This document shows positions 19,118 through 30,249 of a stretch of DNA of 64,000 bases, piece by piece (the stretch's first letter is position 1; every line of letters begins with the position of its first letter). The position numbers were made by a program, and so were the translations under genes. This DNA comes from Fibrivirga algicola (lineage in GTDB: Bacteria > Bacteroidota > Bacteroidia > Cytophagales > Spirosomataceae), in assembly GCF_011742925.1 (NCBI RefSeq), contig NZ_WAEL01000009.1, positions 124,001 through 188,000 on the forward strand, written 5' to 3'. The notes under the pieces were generated by a model, which was given only the letters and a program-made list of their open reading frames with translations, had not been told where the DNA came from and made no database searches.

Positions 19118-20401
19118 ATGACTAGTGAGCAACAGCAGCTTCAGGAGTTAAAGGCGGCTAATCAACAATTGCAACAGAGCCAGCATTGGTTGACTAGTTT
19201 GCTAGCGCAGGCTCCCGTTGCTATTGCGTTGTTACGGGGACCTGATTACCGAATCAAACTCGCCAATGAAGGTATGTTCGAGATGTGGCAACTCCCGGCC
19301 AACCATCCGTCGGTACTTAACCAACCAGTTTTTGAGGCGTTTCCAAACATTGCTGGCCTCGGTCTGGAAGAGCTACTGGCTCAGGTACGTCAAACAGGCG
19401 TGGTCGTTAAAGGAAACGAGCAATCGGCTGTCTTTTTACGGAACGGAATTCCCCAAACAGTTTATATTAACTTCGTTTATGCACCCGTATACGATACCGA
19501 TGGGCAGATGGACGTAGTAGTGGTAGCTACTGAAGTGACAGAGCAGGTAGAAGCCCGCAGGCGGGCCGAAGAAAGTCAACGGCAATACCAACTGCTGGCG
19601 GCTCAACTGGAGCGAGCCAATCTGGAATTGGTGACCAAAAACGAGGAAATAGTCGGGGCAAATTTGCTGCTAAGCCGATCGAACGAAAATCTGCAACAGT
19701 TTGCCTACATCGCTAGTCACGATTTGCAGGAACCCCTGCGCAAGATTCAGGCGTTTGGCGATGTGCTGAAACAGCAGTACACAGAGAAACTAGGAGAAGG
19801 GATCGATCTCATCGACAGGATGCAGGCCGCTGCCGTGCGAATGTCTACGCTAACTCGTGACCTGCTAAGCTACTCGCGCATTGCTCCTCAACGCAATACA
19901 GAAGAGCTTGTTCCGCTTACTGATGTAGTCAATCAGGTACTGGCCGATTTAGAAATGCCAATCGAAGAGAGTAAGGCTACAATTACTGTTGACCCATTGC
20001 CCGTTCTACGGGGCGACGCTACTCAGTTGGGTCAGTTGTTTCAAAACCTATTGACCAACGCCCTCAAGTTTCATCAGGCAGACATGGCGCCTGTTGTTGC
20101 TATCCATTGCCGGAACGTACCTGCCAACGAGTTGCCGCCTACCATTCATCCCGGTCGTTTGGCTCAGGCCTATTTCCGTATTGATGTCGCCGATAAAGGA
20201 ATCGGTTTTGAGCAGAAATATGCTGAGCGCATTTTTCAGGTGTTTCAGCGCCTCCATGGCAAAAGCCAGTATGCTGGAACGGGAATTGGGCTGGCGATCT
20301 GTGAAAAGGTTGTCACAAATCATGGCGGGGCTATTACGGCAACTAGCCAACTGGGTCAGGGGGCTACATTCAGCATATATTTCCCCGATTCACCGGCCTG
20401 A
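19118..20401 (+). CDS. Soluble single-PAS sensor histidine kinase
   Basis: A 427-residue kinase, the shortest of the three related PAS kinases here. One PAS module (about residues 20-145, ending VVATEVTEQVEARR) is followed by a coiled-coil, then HisKA with His201 in ASHDLQEPLRKIQAF. The ATPase carries NLLTNALKF, DKGIGFE, IFQVFQRLH and GTGIGLAIC. The segment from about residue 186 onward is almost identical in motif spelling to the kinases at 5302-6933 and 10037-12571. No transmembrane helix or receiver is present. The first 20 residues are rich in Gln and Leu and look like a coiled-coil that may help dimerisation. The gene stands alone between two long spacers. Confidence 0.94.
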   Translation: MTSEQQQLQELKAANQQLQQSQHWLTSLLAQAPVAIALLRGPDYRIKLANEGMFEMWQLPANHPSVLNQPVFEAFPNIAGLGLEELLAQVRQTGVVVKGNEQSAVFLRNGIPQTVYINFVYAPVYDTDGQMDVVVVATEVTEQVEARRRAEESQRQYQLLAAQLERANLELVTKNEEIVGANLLLSRSNENLQQFAYIASHDLQEPLRKIQAFGDVLKQQYTEKLGEGIDLIDRMQAAAVRMSTLTRDLLSYSRIAPQRNTEELVPLTDVVNQVLADLEMPIEESKATITVDPLPVLRGDATQLGQLFQNLLTNALKFHQADMAPVVAIHCRNVPANELPPTIHPGRLAQAYFRIDVADKGIGFEQKYAERIFQVFQRLHGKSQYAGTGIGLAICEKVVTNHGGAITATSQLGQGATFSIYFPDSPA

Positions 20402-20848
20402 TATTCACCCGCTGGTGCTTTAGTCACCCGCTCTTTTGTATAGAATCAGTCAGGAATCGGTTGCAGCCAGACCAAGGCCCCGTTTTCGGCAATACGGTTG
20501 CTGCGTCGGTGCAGCCATTCTATGAATGCACAATCAAGCGGCTACTACCAACAACCCAGTTGGTTGTTTCCGCTTGATGCTGTTACTGGATTCTTGCTTG
20601 CTGATTTACTGTCGTTGCCGTAACTGATGGGCCTCTTTACCTGATTTTGTGTATACTGGCGAAGGCAGGAGTATGGGCAGTTGGCGGGTCAACATCCTGC
20701 GAAGTCAAATCACTCTGGCCTGACCGTGTACAGGCAACAACTGGCTATCATTAACCTGTTCACGGTCAGGGTCGAAGCAGAATCGAGCCCGCAGACTGCC
20801 GGTCAGACACACGACGGTTGGACTGATCAAAATTGGGGCATGAGAGAC
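20402..20848. other. Convergent spacer with a bulged hairpin
   Basis: This lies between a plus-strand kinase stop and a minus-strand reductase stop. A hairpin at 20534-20577 (outer arms TCAAGCGG/CCGCTTGA, inner arms ACCAAC/GTTGGT) may end transcription on either side, although there is no T-run. No gene is seen. Confidence 0.45.
20534..20577. terminator. Putative bidirectional terminator hairpin
   Basis: The outer stem pairs 20534-20541 with 20570-20577 (8 bp), and after a 5/5 internal loop the inner stem pairs 20547-20552 with 20559-20564 (6 bp). It sits between two converging genes. No poly-T tract follows, so intrinsic termination is uncertain. Confidence 0.45.
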
Positions 20849-22511
<1,663 letters not shown>

Positions 22512-23150
22512 TCAGTTTGGCCCGGTTTCATCGGTTGTAGATACAGGTAAATTCCAATGGTAGTGGAGGGCCAGCATACGCACAACAAAGCAGGTAATCA
22601 ACCCAATGATGGACACCCAGTCGCCTGGCACCCATTGGACGTAATTACCCACCACCACAATTGCGGCCCCAAGCAGAGCTGCCGATGCGTAGATCTCGGT
22701 TTGTAGAATAATGGGTACGCGGGTAAGCAATACATCGCGTAGTACCCCGCCGCCTACCGCCGTAGTCATACCCAGCAGGATAGCCACCTCGGCATTGTGC
22801 CCATAGGAAAGCGTTTTTTCGGCCCCGGTAACTGCAAACAAAGCCAAACCGAGTGCATCGAACAGGGCTACCGGCTGATTGATCCGCTGAACAAACGGAT
22901 AGAAACCGACCGTGAGGCCGGCGGCAAGGACAGCCACAGCCAGATAATACCAGTTGGAGAGGCCTGTGGGCGGAATGGCCCCGATGCACAGATCACGAAT
23001 GATACCCCCTCCGCAGGCGACCGTAAAGGCAATGGCACCAATGCCAAACAGGTCAAGGCCACGCTGTTTGGCTGCTGTCGCGCCACTGATAGCGAACGCA
23101 AACGTACCTGCCAGATCAAGAAAGGTGTAGAGTGAGTCTAGCTTAATCAT
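22512..23150 (-). CDS. TRIC-family cation channel protein (YadS/YicG-like, formerly UPF0126)
   Basis: A 212-residue inner-membrane protein of about seven helices, formed by two repeats of the TRIC domain. The first repeat reads FAFAISGATAAKQRGLDLFG followed by FTVACGGGIIRDLCIG; the second reads FAVTGAEKTL followed by GMTTAVGGGVLRDVLL. The repeated GGG-x-x-RD motifs are the family mark. Bacterial members are trimeric channels for monovalent cations; some have been discussed as amino-acid transporters. I prefer the ATG at 23150 (MIKLDSLYTFLDLAG); an ATG at 23186 would add 12 polar residues. It is not obviously in an operon. Confidence 0.93.
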   Translation of the reverse strand: MIKLDSLYTFLDLAGTFAFAISGATAAKQRGLDLFGIGAIAFTVACGGGIIRDLCIGAIPPTGLSNWYYLAVAVLAAGLTVGFYPFVQRINQPVALFDALGLALFAVTGAEKTLSYGHNAEVAILLGMTTAVGGGVLRDVLLTRVPIILQTEIYASAALLGAAIVVVGNYVQWVPGDWVSIIGLITCFVVRMLALHYHWNLPVSTTDETGPN

Positions 23151-23186
23151 AAATGCACGGGCAGTTGAATTGTCAAGGATTGTCAT

Positions 23187-23493
23187 TCTGCCAAATCATC
23201 TTCGGCGAATTTCTATAGTCAGCGCATAACCAGCCTAAGTGCCAACAACTATGAGTAGTCAACCAACGATAGTTTCCCTGAATCGCACTGACGTTAGGCC
23301 CTAATTTAAGGTGCGCTATAAATACGTACCCGATTAATAAATAGCGTATGTTCTACTAGACAATTGGTTGGAGATTGATTCAACTAGTTACAAATTACAT
23401 ATGTATATCTAGTTATGTGATATTGGGAGTAACTCTCCTTGAATTAATACTGATGTAAGGAATTTATTAGTTGACGTATCCGACTGTAAAGGT
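23187..23493. other. A+T-rich divergent spacer
   Basis: This lies between the TRIC gene and the thioredoxin gene and becomes strongly A+T-rich from about 23320. It contains the iterated word at 23324-23330. No gene is seen, and it should hold the promoter of the thioredoxin gene. Confidence 0.4.
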
Positions 23494-24855
23494 ATGATTA
23501 CATTCAAAAAAATAGTGTTGGTACTATTAGTAATAAGTACTCATGATGCTAAGGCTATTCAAAAAGGTGTAAATTTTAGTGAAGGCACATGGCGAGAGAT
23601 TATAAGAGAAGCCAAGCTTAAAAACAAACCAATATTTATTGACTTTTATACGTCATGGTGCGCTCCATGTAAAAAAATGGACAAGGAGGCATTTGCCGAT
23701 TCTAGCATCGCCTCTTTTTTTAATAAAAATTTTATTAATTATAAAGTAAATGCTGAGAAAGGAGAAGGGATAGCATTGGCAAAGAAATACAGCGTTACAG
23801 GGTACCCTGCCTTGCTGTTTATCTATCCAAATGAGAAAGTTATTTATCGAACAGGAGGTTACGATGGGGTTGATAATTTATTAATTGAAGCTAAAAAAGC
23901 AGCAGCAGGTATTAATGTATTTGAGAAAAATCAGAATAGAGAATCTTTATTGTTGTCAAAAGAAGACTTGAAGGCATACTTGACCGAACTGGCAAAAATC
24001 CGGCAACCTGTTGGTAAATTACTTGATAGATATTTAGGTTTTTTGACAGAAAAAGAGCTGGCATTGCCAGAAAATTTATCCATTCTAGTTGGAACCGTGT
24101 CTACCAGCAAATCGAAAGCATTCGAACTACTTCTTTACCAATTGCCTTTACTTAAGGAACCCGCTCTTCTAGCTGAAGCTTCGGTAACTATGCCCTTAGT
24201 AATCGCTTCGGATTTTAAGAAAATAGTTGATAATAAAGACGAAAAGGCGTTGAGTGAACTTATTAGTCAAAATAAAAGAATGCGTAAACTAATAGGCGGC
24301 AGCGCGCCTAAAGAAGTCGCGTTAGATTCGATAGCCAGGTGGTTGAAGTTTTTTCAACAAGTGAATGATAAAAATAAGTATCATAAGTTGGCCAATTTTT
24401 ATGCAGAAAATTATTTACTAGCACATAGTATAGATTCCTTGAAACGAGAAGATGAGAAAACGTTCAAGAAATTTGAGCGATATATTGTTGCAAGTGATTC
24501 ACTTAGACAAACAGATCAGTTTCGGGATTTAACGGAATCCATGCGCCATAGACATAGTTCTGATATTGCTAATAAACTAAATGAATTAGCGCTATCCTAT
24601 CTTGATCACATGAGTGATGTTCGTTTTTTGAAAGAAGCACTGCGCTGGACTGAGCAAGAAATAAAGCTGTACGATCATCCACTATATATACAAACAAATG
24701 CTAAACTAGTATATCGACTAAATGATAGAGGGAAAGCCATAAAGCAACAGAAGGAAGCGGTTAGAAGAGCGCAACAATTAAATCTACCCTACAAAGACAT
24801 GTTGCTTGTTCTTGCCAAAATGGAAAAAGGATCGTCAATTCGTTCACTGAACTAG
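23494..24855 (+). CDS. Secreted thioredoxin-fold protein with a long helical C-terminal region
   Basis: A 453-residue protein. A weak signal segment (residues 3-20) leads into a thioredoxin domain at about 25-140, with the redox pair Cys56 and Cys59 in SWCAPCKK and the cis-proline in SVTGYPALLF. It is probably a periplasmic disulphide reductase or chaperone-like protein. Residues 150-453 are Lys/Leu/Glu-rich and helical, possibly TPR-like, with no recognised family. Codon use is strikingly A+T-rich (frequent AAA, ATA, TTA) compared with every neighbour, and the gene lacks the iterated word found elsewhere. Both suggest recent acquisition. The 3' end is embedded in a hairpin described separately. 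Confidence 0.88.
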   Translation: MITFKKIVLVLLVISTHDAKAIQKGVNFSEGTWREIIREAKLKNKPIFIDFYTSWCAPCKKMDKEAFADSSIASFFNKNFINYKVNAEKGEGIALAKKYSVTGYPALLFIYPNEKVIYRTGGYDGVDNLLIEAKKAAAGINVFEKNQNRESLLLSKEDLKAYLTELAKIRQPVGKLLDRYLGFLTEKELALPENLSILVGTVSTSKSKAFELLLYQLPLLKEPALLAEASVTMPLVIASDFKKIVDNKDEKALSELISQNKRMRKLIGGSAPKEVALDSIARWLKFFQQVNDKNKYHKLANFYAENYLLAHSIDSLKREDEKTFKKFERYIVASDSLRQTDQFRDLTESMRHRHSSDIANKLNELALSYLDHMSDVRFLKEALRWTEQEIKLYDHPLYIQTNAKLVYRLNDRGKAIKQQKEAVRRAQQLNLPYKDMLLVLAKMEKGSSIRSLN

Positions 24856-24865
24856 TTGACGATCC
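24829..24865 (+). terminator. Hairpin overlapping the thioredoxin stop codon
   Basis: Ten-base perfect arms (GGATCGTCAA at 24829-24838 and TTGACGATCC at 24856-24865) flank a 17-base loop that itself contains GTTCA-C-TGAAC and the TAG stop at 24853-24855. It is a likely transcript end for the thioredoxin gene, which faces a converging gene. No long T-run follows. Confidence 0.55.
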
Positions 24866-25019
24866 ATTCAGGCACCTATTTTAAACAGATTGCGATTGAA
24901 AGAGCCCTCCACGCGTGAGTAACTTAATAACCACCGAGGTGGGCAACCCTTTGGAAGCACCACCTTTCAATGAGGACTTGCCGTAAATAACAGGCGGTTA
25001 TCTGGTATGTCACGTTCCT

Positions 25020-26951
25020 CTATTGGTCAGTTCTGAAGGGCGAGGCCGGTAATTTTTCTTTGTTGACCAGATTAGGGTTAACCGGATTGTCTGACCAGGC
25101 ATACCGCACGTATTTGGGGGCGGGCACCTCATCGCTCCAGACCACCACCCTGTTGCCGTCGATTTTTGCGTTGGCCCACACAAATTTTTTGTCGCTGCCC
25201 GCAATGGCAAACTCACCTGGCTGCTCGCCATCGGTGGTCGTTAGCCCACTACCGGTATCTGTAAAGCTGATGAGTAGTTTATTCCCTTCAACGGTCGCCG
25301 ACTGATAAAGCGGTCCAGACGAAACGAGGTTCTCCCGATACGCCGTTTTCAAGGCTGCCAGCGCGAGCCGTTCGCCTACATCCTTCTTGTTGTCGGGGTG
25401 AATGTCGTTCCATTCGCCCAAATCAATGGCCACGGCCATGGCCGTATTGGGTACGCTCAAGGCCTTAAGTTGCGCTTCCCGAAGTGCCGCCCAACTGCTT
25501 TCGGCAGGCTGGTAGCTGTAGTCCATGTAGCCGGGGAGCTGCACATACAGGAAGGGGAGGGGCCCCTGCTGCCACAGCTGCCGCCAATCGTTGATTAATG
25601 CGGGTAGTAGCGCGGTGTATTCCTGCGGTTTGCCGGCGTTAGTTTCACCCTGATACCAGCAAAATCCCTTAATGGCGTAGTCGATGGCCGGGGCCACCAT
25701 GGCATTGTAGAGAGCCGCCGGCTGGTTCTGGGCGTTGATGCCTCCGCCGCCAAAGCCACCACCTGCAAAGGGGCGGTAGGCAGTGCCCACTTTGTACTGC
25801 CAGGTGCCCTTCAGGTCAAGGGTATCGGTGCCCGCGAAAAGACAGTAGGGTTTGTCGGGCACAAAGCCGCCTTTGCCTGCCGTATTAGTGACCCGAACCA
25901 CGAATACATTTTTGCCGGTTTTCAGAAGGTCGGCCGGCACGCTGTAGCGGCGTTGGGGGTACTGGTAGGTAGTGCGGGCAACCTGTTTGCCGTTGATGTA
26001 CAATTCGTCAGCATCGACAATGCGGCCCAGAAAAACCCTGGCCGGCTTCCCCACCATCGAGGCAGGTACGTCTATCTCCCGGCGGTACCAAACCACGCCG
26101 TTCAGGTCTTTCAGGCCCTGATCTTCCCAATAGCCCGGAATGTTGATTGGCCGCCAGCCTTTCGGTGTGTAGGCTACGTCGAACCATTTGCTTGTGCCGG
26201 TCATGCCTAAATCTACGGGAGGTGCCACGCGGGCTGTGGCTGGTTGCGGGCGGCGGCTCAGGCTGTTGATATAACTGGTGTCTTTATTTTTTTCGATGAT
26301 AGTTTTCAGCGCTGTAAACCCAGCCAGACCGTCTTCACTTGTCCAGGCCTCGATGGGAGTGCCGCCCACACTGGCATTGATGATGCCTACAGGTACGTTG
26401 TAGGTCTGGTGAATCTTCTTGGCGAAGAAATAAGCCACCGCCGAAAACGGCCTTACATCGTCGCCCACGGCTGCTTTCCACTCACCGGCGGGCAGATCAT
26501 GCTGTGGTCCCTGCAGGTTGGTCAGCGTGGGCACCCAGAACTGGCGAATCTGTGGGTAATTGGCTTCCCTGATCTCATTGGCGTAGGTCACATCGTGGAT
26601 GTTGAGTTGGTGCACCATGTTGCTCTGCCCGCTGCAAAACCACACATCGCCAATCAGGATATCCTTCAGCGTAACCCGCGAGCTTCCGGCTAGATCCATT
26701 GTGAAGGGGCCACCGGCGGGCATTGGTGGCAACGCGACCTGCCACTTGCCGGCAGCATCGGTTACCGCCTTGTACGTCTTGTTTTTGAAACTAACCGTAA
26801 CTTTTTCACCCGGTTTTGCCCAGCCCCAAACGGTCAGTTTGGCGTCGCGCTGAAGCACCATGCCATTACTGATGAGTTTAGGCAGCCGAATCTGAGCGGT
26901 GACAAGCGAAGGAAGGGCAAAAAGAAAACAGAGGAGGACGGAAATTTTCAT
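25020..26951 (-). CDS. Secreted sialate O-acetylesterase-like SGNH hydrolase
   Basis: A 643-residue periplasmic or secreted carbohydrate esterase. The N terminus MKISVLLCFLFALPSLVTAQ is a clear signal peptide, which fixes the ATG at 26951. The nucleophile Ser110 lies in FCSGQSNM, and the C-terminal catalytic Asp/His block reads DIHPDNKKDVGERLA. Between them is a jelly-roll, GH2-sugar-binding-like insert (about residues 270-400, including GVVWYRREIDVP and NVFVVRVTNT), as in many Bacteroidota esterases of this group. It removes O-acetyl groups from sugars, possibly sialic acid but in this family often plant glycans. It lies 118 bases downstream of the GH2 gene on the same strand, so the two may be co-transcribed. 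Confidence 0.93.
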   Translation of the reverse strand: MKISVLLCFLFALPSLVTAQIRLPKLISNGMVLQRDAKLTVWGWAKPGEKVTVSFKNKTYKAVTDAAGKWQVALPPMPAGGPFTMDLAGSSRVTLKDILIGDVWFCSGQSNMVHQLNIHDVTYANEIREANYPQIRQFWVPTLTNLQGPQHDLPAGEWKAAVGDDVRPFSAVAYFFAKKIHQTYNVPVGIINASVGGTPIEAWTSEDGLAGFTALKTIIEKNKDTSYINSLSRRPQPATARVAPPVDLGMTGTSKWFDVAYTPKGWRPINIPGYWEDQGLKDLNGVVWYRREIDVPASMVGKPARVFLGRIVDADELYINGKQVARTTYQYPQRRYSVPADLLKTGKNVFVVRVTNTAGKGGFVPDKPYCLFAGTDTLDLKGTWQYKVGTAYRPFAGGGFGGGGINAQNQPAALYNAMVAPAIDYAIKGFCWYQGETNAGKPQEYTALLPALINDWRQLWQQGPLPFLYVQLPGYMDYSYQPAESSWAALREAQLKALSVPNTAMAVAIDLGEWNDIHPDNKKDVGERLALAALKTAYRENLVSSGPLYQSATVEGNKLLISFTDTGSGLTTTDGEQPGEFAIAGSDKKFVWANAKIDGNRVVVWSDEVPAPKYVRYAWSDNPVNPNLVNKEKLPASPFRTDQ

Positions 26952-27068
26952 CGGATAAAGGATTGGGAGTTTATACAAGTACTGATATGCAATCAGGTCC
27001 GTTTTATACTTCATCGGCGGTCAAACTGAGTCAGGAAAAATGGGCACTGCCCGGTTAACCATCGTCAG

Positions 27069-29828
27069 TTAGTTGCTTGTTAACTCAATTCGGGCGGGGG
27101 TAAGCCCTTCTGCGGTGGCGGTCAGGGTCAGCTTACCCCGGTGGCCTTTCTTGGCCCGGATAATCACCAGCGCCATGCCGTTGTAGGTCTGCCGATTGGG
27201 CGACGCAAACGAAACCAGACTGGCCGGATCCCCATTGTCGGTTGCCACAAGTTCGCCGTCGCCCTGCAGGCTGAAGCGCACCGTATGGCTGGCATCCGGA
27301 ATCATCGACCCGTTTTTGTCGGTCACCTTCACCGTAATGAACGAAAGGTCCTCGCCATCGGCCTTGATCGTAGATCGATCTGCCTGCGCCACCAGTTTGG
27401 CGGGTTTATCGGTAGTGCTCACGCGTTGCCGGGCCCATTCGCGGCCATTTTTGTAGGCCACCACGGTCAGTTCGCCGGGCTGATACGTCACTTCGTCCCA
27501 CCGGAGACGATAGGTATAGGGCGCTTTCTTTTTGCGGCCCAGCGACCGGCCATTCAGGAAAAGCTCAGCTTCGTCGCCCGACGTAAATACGTGGACGGGG
27601 GTAACCTGACCAATCCGGTTAGGCCAGTTCCAGTGAGGCAGCAAGTGCACCATAGGCAGTTCAGGCCGCCACCGCGACTGATAGAGGTAGAACCGGTCTT
27701 TTTTGAAACCTGCCAGGTCAATTATGCCGGAGTATGAACTCCGGGCCGAATAGTAGGGAGTAGGCTCACCCAGATAGTCCCAGCCCGTCCAGACGAGTTC
27801 ACCCGCTACGTATGGATGGCGGTCCTGCGTGGCAAACACTTTATCGGGCGATGCGCCAAAAGCGGCCGTATATAGTTCGTAGGCGCTTACTTCTTTGGTG
27901 GTTGGGTCGCCCCCGACGCCGTTGCTTACTGGAGCCGAGTTTTCGGGATGAACCGGGAAATTATATGACCCGCGTGTGCTTAAGGCCGAGGCCGTTTCGC
28001 TGCTGATGATCACTTTATTGGGGTACGCTTTCTGAAAAGCGGGGTAGAGCGGCGTGGTGCGAATCCCCTTCAAATGCGCGTAGGCGGGTGCGTCTCTGAT
28101 GCCTTCGCCCTGGTAGTTGAGGCTCAGGAAATCCATCTCTTTTGTGAACGGCATGTCAGGCTTGGCGTAGTTCTGTGAAGCCGAAGCGGGCCGGGTCGGG
28201 TCTTCTTCATACACAATGTCGTGCAGCTTCCGGGCAAGCGCTGCACCAGCCGTATCGGTGTATTGCTCGCCGACCTCATTACCGAAACTCCAGGCGATGA
28301 TGGACGGGTGATTGCGGTCGCGGCGAACAAAGGCGCGCGTATCCGGCTCGTGCCAGTCGGGAAATATCAGGTGAAAATCGTGCGGCGTTTTCTTGCGCTC
28401 CCAGCTATCGAAAATCTCGTCGATAATCAGAAAGCCCATACGGTCAGTCAGGTCGAGGAGTTCGGGGGCAGGCGGGTTATGCGCCATGCGGATGGCATTG
28501 CACCCCAGTTCGCGTAGCAGCTCGAGTTGCCGTTCGGCCGCCCGAACGTTGAAGGCGGCACCCAGCGCTCCTAAATCATGGTGCTGGTTCACACCCTGAA
28601 TGCGTACCACTTCGCCATTGACCAGTACCCCCCTGGTTGGGTCGAACACTACGCTTCGGATACCGAATGGGGTATCGTATTCATCGACCGGCTTCCCGTT
28701 GACGAGGAGGCTGGTGCGGGCTACGTAGCGATTGGGTGTCTGGGTTGGGTAAGGGCCCCAGCGTTTCGGGTTTTTGAGGTTCAGCGTGCTCGTTACCGGC
28801 TGACTTTCGCCTGGCTGCAGGGTGAGTGTCGCGGCCGGAAATGTGGCCAGGGTTTTTCCGGTTGGCTTGGCCGACGCATCAAGGGCGTAAAGCTGTGTTT
28901 GTACGGTCACGGTCTGCGCCTGTGTTGCTTTGTTTGCAATGCGTAGGGCAAGGTTAACCGTGGCTTCGGTAGCCGACACCGCAGGGGTGGTGACGAACGT
29001 ACCCCACTGAGCCACATGCACAGGGGCGAGTTTCGTTAGCCAGACGTTGCGGTACAGGCCCGCTCCAGGGTACCACCTGGCCGAATGGTTGGGGTTATCC
29101 ACCCGGATGGCCAGCTGATTTACGTCGCCGACCTGGATGTAGGGCGTTAGGTCGAGCCGGAACGAGTTATACCCATACGGCCAGCCTCCCACCAACTGGC
29201 CATTGAGCCACACCATCGCATACGACATGGCCCCGTCAATGTCCAGGTAAATCTGTTTACCCCGGTCACTGGCCGGAATCGTTAGTTTTTTACGATACCA
29301 CGCTACGCCCTGACTGGGCAGCCGCCCCATACCCCCGCCAACTTCGGGCTGATCGCCCCCGTAAAAGGGACCTTTGATGGCCCAGTCGTGCGGTACGGTT
29401 ACGGCCTCCCAGTTGGTGTCGGCAAACCCGGCTTTCACAAAGGCAAAGTCGGCGCCAGGATTACCGGCGGGGCGGGTGTGGCGTTGCGCCGGATTCTTGA
29501 TGAAGTCGTTGGCTGTGGGCAAAATCCAGTTTTTCAGCTCCTCGTCTTTACCATCTACCCTGACTGCTTCGGTTGGTTTGGAGTCGGCCACTTTGCTGTC
29601 GTTGGCATCCTGCACGGGTGGCCTGACCGCATACATCAATTTGTCGGGCTCGGTGGTATAGCGCATAAAACGCCAGCCGTCGCTGAGCTTGATACGTTCT
29701 CTTTTGAGGCCTGCCCCTGCGCTCGAAGTAGCTGGCTGACCGGATGCCTCGGTCAGGCCGACAAGTAGTACTAAGCCAATGAGTTTCAGGTTGCCAAAAA
29801 AGCCGGTTAGCGAATTGTTGATCTGCAT
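27069..29828 (-). CDS. Secreted GH2-family glycoside hydrolase (beta-galactosidase-like)
   Basis: A 919-residue secreted enzyme with a signal peptide (residues 1-30). The order is a GH2 sugar-binding domain (about 130-275, with AIRVDNPNHSARWYPGAGLYRNV), an immunoglobulin-like domain (about 280-395), the TIM barrel (about 400-690) and C-terminal domains including a DUF4982-like module (about 705-770) and a bacterial Ig-like module. The acid/base is Glu518 in SFGNEVGEQ; the likely nucleophile is Glu611 in IISSETASA. RMAHNPPAPELLDLTDRMGF is a GH2 signature. Beta-galactosidase is the best guess, but beta-glucuronidase and related activities share this frame. It lies between the esterase and SusD genes on the same strand, but a strong terminator (30187-30220) separates it from SusD. 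Confidence 0.94.
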   Translation of the reverse strand: MQINNSLTGFFGNLKLIGLVLLVGLTEASGQPATSSAGAGLKRERIKLSDGWRFMRYTTEPDKLMYAVRPPVQDANDSKVADSKPTEAVRVDGKDEELKNWILPTANDFIKNPAQRHTRPAGNPGADFAFVKAGFADTNWEAVTVPHDWAIKGPFYGGDQPEVGGGMGRLPSQGVAWYRKKLTIPASDRGKQIYLDIDGAMSYAMVWLNGQLVGGWPYGYNSFRLDLTPYIQVGDVNQLAIRVDNPNHSARWYPGAGLYRNVWLTKLAPVHVAQWGTFVTTPAVSATEATVNLALRIANKATQAQTVTVQTQLYALDASAKPTGKTLATFPAATLTLQPGESQPVTSTLNLKNPKRWGPYPTQTPNRYVARTSLLVNGKPVDEYDTPFGIRSVVFDPTRGVLVNGEVVRIQGVNQHHDLGALGAAFNVRAAERQLELLRELGCNAIRMAHNPPAPELLDLTDRMGFLIIDEIFDSWERKKTPHDFHLIFPDWHEPDTRAFVRRDRNHPSIIAWSFGNEVGEQYTDTAGAALARKLHDIVYEEDPTRPASASQNYAKPDMPFTKEMDFLSLNYQGEGIRDAPAYAHLKGIRTTPLYPAFQKAYPNKVIISSETASALSTRGSYNFPVHPENSAPVSNGVGGDPTTKEVSAYELYTAAFGASPDKVFATQDRHPYVAGELVWTGWDYLGEPTPYYSARSSYSGIIDLAGFKKDRFYLYQSRWRPELPMVHLLPHWNWPNRIGQVTPVHVFTSGDEAELFLNGRSLGRKKKAPYTYRLRWDEVTYQPGELTVVAYKNGREWARQRVSTTDKPAKLVAQADRSTIKADGEDLSFITVKVTDKNGSMIPDASHTVRFSLQGDGELVATDNGDPASLVSFASPNRQTYNGMALVIIRAKKGHRGKLTLTATAEGLTPARIELTSN

Positions 29829-30249
29829 GTATGTGGTCTAAAAGAGGGATAGGTACGTTGGAGCGCAGCCGTGTGCCGGATTTACATTCCGGTCCGCATC
29901 AGAAATTGACAATGCGGGCCCGTACCCGGTTTGGACTAGCCTTCAACGCCCCGTACTGTCTGTTATTGGAAGGGAATTCTTTGCCAGGTTTACCGATCTC
30001 AGCGCGGTGCAGGCAAAAGAAGCGGCAGGTATCAGAGCCAGTCAGCTTCGCGAGGTGGCAACCAAATGTTTTCTACGGCGTAGCTCCAACACACGAGGCT
30101 GACTAATTGGTTGAATAGAAGAGCGCCATCTAAGGGGCTGTTTGTCAGGTAAAAATAAGGCGAGGTGACTGGTCGAATTCGCCAAAAAAATAAAGGGATA
30201 CCTGGATATCCCTTTATTTTCAACGCGTCAAAAGCAAATCGGTGGCTGG
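29829..30249. other. Spacer between SusD and GH2 genes
   Basis: Holds the terminator at 30187-30220, and probably a promoter for the GH2-esterase pair. A copy of the iterated word lies at 29852-29858, 24 bases upstream of the GH2 start. No gene is seen. Confidence 0.5.
30187..30220 (-). terminator. Strong intrinsic terminator of the susCD-like operon
   Basis: Perfect 14-nt arms (30187-30200 and 30207-30220) with a 6-base loop (CCTGGA on the plus strand). Read on the minus strand, the hairpin is followed by a run of seven T residues (30184-30190), giving a classic intrinsic terminator about 30 bases after the SusD stop. Confidence 0.85.
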
